A stretch of DNA of 64,000 bases from Brucella anthropi_A (GTDB lineage: Bacteria > Pseudomonadota > Alphaproteobacteria > Rhizobiales > Rhizobiaceae): the NCBI RefSeq assembly GCF_046630315.1, contig NZ_LQBD01000036.1:124001-188000 (forward strand), in the 5' to 3' direction. Below, one piece after another: positions 62,018-64,000 of the stretch (the first letter of the stretch is position 1; every line of letters begins with the position of its first letter). The position numbers and the translations under genes are program-made. The notes under the pieces were generated by a model. That model ran no database searches. It was not told where the DNA came from and saw only the letters and a program-made list of their open reading frames with translations.

Positions 62018-64000
62018 TCATACGGTTCTGAGCACGTAAGCGGGCTTCTGGCCGAGAACGCGCCATGTCCCCGCGAGGCCGAAACCGACCGTCAGCACCA
62101 GCGCTATGGCAAGGGTCATCAGGGCGACATTGGGCAGGAAATGCGCTTTCAGCTTCATGATTTCCACCACGACATACCAGCCCGCAACACTGCCCGCGAC
62201 GAGCGCGAAAAGCGCTGTCGCAAGGCCAAGCAGCAAATATTCCAGCACATAGGCCATAATCAGCGTGCGGCGCGTGGCGCCCAGCGTCTTCAGCACCACC
62301 GCATCATGGACACGCGCGCGATTGCCCGCCGCAAGCGCCCCGCCCAGCACCAGAACAGAAGCGGCGAGCGCAATGGAAGCGGCAGCGCGAATGGCGGTGG
62401 CAAGCTGGCCGATGAGATCATTGACGACATCGAGCGCATCGGTCACGCTGACGGTCGTGACCGCGGGCCATGTCTTCGTGACCTGCCGCAGCACATCGGG
62501 CGCAAGGTTTTTCTGACTGTCGGGAATGGTGAGCGTCGCAAGCCACGTCGCGGGCGCACCGGCAAAAGTGTTTGGCGAGAACACCATGACAAAATTCATC
62601 GCCAGTGTTTCCCACTGCACCTGGCGGAAGCTTGCGATCTTCGCGGTGATGTTGCGGCCAAGCACATTGACCGTCACCGTATCGCCGAGCTTGAGGCCCA
62701 GCTCCTTGCCCTCGCGTTCCGCAAAGGAGACCAGCGGTTCGCCGCTATAGTCGGCTGGCCACCATTCGCCTTCGCTGAGCGTCGAATTATCCGGCACCTT
62801 GTCGGCAAATGTGATGCCGCGGTCGCCGCGCAGCACCCAGGCTGCTTCCGGCGGAATTTTCATGTCGCGCACATTGGTGCCATTGAAGGCAACGATACGC
62901 CCGCGCAGCATCGGGCCGGAGGTGAGCTTGCCGTCCGGCACGATGCCGCCGACCAGCCGGGTGAAATCGGCGATGTCGCGGTTCTGGATATCGACGAAGA
63001 AGAAATCGGGCGCCTGTGCCGGAATGTTTTCCGTCACCTGGCGGCGCAGATTGCCGTCGATCAGCGCGATTGCCACCATCAGCGTGAGGCCAAGGCCAAG
63101 CGAAAGCACCACGGAGGGCGTGAGCGCGCCGGGGCGATGAATATTGCCGATAGCAAGCCGCAGCGCTGTCGAACGCACGCGCGGGACCCGGCGGGCAAGC
63201 CAGCGGATGCCGTCGGCCACAAGCCGCAGCACGCCGAAGGCTGCAATGGCCGAGACGATGAAGATGGCCGCGATGCGCCGGTCGTAAGCCACATAGAGCG
63301 CCAGCCCGGCCAATGCGGCGATCAGCAGCACCGCAAGGCCGAGATAAAGCAGCGGCGGCAGGCCGCGCTGCTCAAAACCCTGTTCGCGGAACAGCGCCGT
63401 CGCCGGAATATCCCGCGCCCGGCCCAACGGAATGATGGCGAAGGCAAGCGTGGTGATGAGGCCGAAGACAGCGGCAAGCGCCAGCGCGCCGGGGAAGAAA
63501 CCGCCGCCACCGGCGACCGGCAGATAATCGGCAAGCGCCATTGCTGCGGCATAGGGAATGATCGCCGCCAGTATCAGCCCGAGAACAATGCCGATCAGGC
63601 CGATCACCATGATCTGCGTGAGATAGACCAGCACGGCGAAACGCGCGGGCGCGCCGAGCGACTTGAAGGTCGCGATCACGCCGCGCTTGCCGTCGAGATA
63701 GGCGCGCACCGCATTGGCGACGCCGACGCCGCCGACGATCAGGGCTGTCAGGCCCACCAGCGTCAGGAATTGCGAGAAGCGCTCGATATTGGCGCTCAGC
63801 GCCGGCGCGGCATTGGCGCGGGAGCGGATATTCCAGCCCGCATCGGGAAAAGCGGCGGCGGCCTGACGCCTGACTTCGGCAATTGCCGAATCCGGCGCGC
63901 CATCCGGCAGGGCGACCTTGTAGATATGATCGACAAGGCTTCCGGGCTGGATGAGGCCGGAAGCCTTGAGGCCATCCAGCGACACCAGGAAGCGCGGCGC
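62018..64000 (-). CDS. FtsX-like ABC transporter permease (5' end cut by window)
   Basis: At least 660 residues of a large inner-membrane permease. The frame stays open to the window edge (APRFL precedes VSLDGLKASGL), so the true start lies beyond 64000. There are two FtsX domains: helices near FLTLVGLTALIVGGVGVANAVRAYLDGKRG, and again near ALAASVLVLGGALAAGNRARVHDAVVLKTLGATRR, with a large periplasmic region between. This is the YbbP-type two-domain layout; relatives work with a LolD-like ATPase in lipoprotein or lysophospholipid handling. An ATPase gene is expected just outside the window. Substrate unknown. Confidence 0.87.
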   Translation of the reverse strand, partial: APRFLVSLDGLKASGLIQPGSLVDHIYKVALPDGAPDSAIAEVRRQAAAAFPDAGWNIRSRANAAPALSANIERFSQFLTLVGLTALIVGGVGVANAVRAYLDGKRGVIATFKSLGAPARFAVLVYLTQIMVIGLIGIVLGLILAAIIPYAAAMALADYLPVAGGGGFFPGALALAAVFGLITTLAFAIIPLGRARDIPATALFREQGFEQRGLPPLLYLGLAVLLIAALAGLALYVAYDRRIAAIFIVSAIAAFGVLRLVADGIRWLARRVPRVRSTALRLAIGNIHRPGALTPSVVLSLGLGLTLMVAIALIDGNLRRQVTENIPAQAPDFFFVDIQNRDIADFTRLVGGIVPDGKLTSGPMLRGRIVAFNGTNVRDMKIPPEAAWVLRGDRGITFADKVPDNSTLSEGEWWPADYSGEPLVSFAEREGKELGLKLGDTVTVNVLGRNITAKIASFRQVQWETLAMNFVMVFSPNTFAGAPATWLATLTIPDSQKNLAPDVLRQVTKTWPAVTTVSVTDALDVVNDLIGQLATAIRAAASIALAASVLVLGGALAAGNRARVHDAVVLKTLGATRRTLIMAYVLEYLLLGLATALFALVAGSVAGWYVVVEIMKLKAHFLPNVALMTLAIALVLTVGFGLAGTWRVLGQKPAYVLRTV

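Overview
The window looks like chromosome I of a Brucella (or very close Brucella/Ochrobactrum) strain. The pointers are two tandem Omp25-family porin-like genes, an 8.7-kb cyclic beta-1,2-glucan synthetase (cgs), a RegB/RegA (PrrB/PrrA) pair, an MmcB-type repair gene, and a high-GC alphaproteobacterial background. Naming the genus is inference from these families; no database search was run. It is mostly ordinary core chromosome, with no CRISPR array, tRNA, rRNA, insertion sequence or prophage visible.

Layout. 1-7 kb: Nfu-type Fe-S scaffold, a YkuD L,D-transpeptidase lipoprotein divergent from mmcB with a perfect CtrA-type box between them, the PrrBA redox two-component system, and helicase HrpB. 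7-10.4 kb: a compact formaldehyde-detoxification operon (frmR, adhC, a GNAT gene, a DUF1345 membrane protein, fghA) behind a promoter whose spacer is an inverted repeat typical of FrmR operators. 10.4-22 kb: cytochrome P450, gyrB, a DEAD-box RNA helicase, polA, an M20 peptidase and ribonuclease D. 22-25 kb: a membrane acyltransferase and the Omp25 paralogue pair, separated by an AT-rich spacer with a 14-bp inverted repeat. 25-32.5 kb: penicillin-binding protein 1A, a short-chain dehydrogenase, fructokinase, a methyltransferase, a frameshifted phzF-like gene and pncB. 32.6-46.7 kb: cgs, the sulfate importer sbp-cysT-cysW-cysA and a YdcF-like protein. 47-49.6 kb: small secreted or regulatory proteins, namely an MliC/PliC-type lysozyme inhibitor, a DUF930 protein, a stand-alone Lrp-type ligand-binding domain, and a receiver-only response regulator followed by a J-domain-like protein. 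49.8-55.5 kb: ilvD, an AT-rich orphan gene with a HEPN-like motif, and the cytochrome c maturation genes ccmA-B-C-D-G. 55.8-64 kb: aconitase, a DUF1223 thiol protein, DUF2794, a GNAT, a Bax-inhibitor-1-like protein and an FtsX-like permease cut by the window end.

How the genes work together. The formaldehyde operon turns formaldehyde into formate through glutathione adducts. The sulfate importer feeds cysteine and glutathione synthesis. The ccm genes export heme and deliver reducing power for c-type cytochromes, and PrrBA normally tunes respiration to oxygen. Envelope genes are over-represented (L,D-transpeptidase, PBP1A, Omp25 paralogues, cgs, lysozyme inhibitor), fitting an intracellular pathogen's cell surface.

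The best candidates for something new are the lone AT-rich HEPN-like gene between ilvD and ccmG, the receiver plus J-domain-like pair, and several unexplained stem-loops in intergenic DNA (19.8, 47.0 and 59.6 kb).
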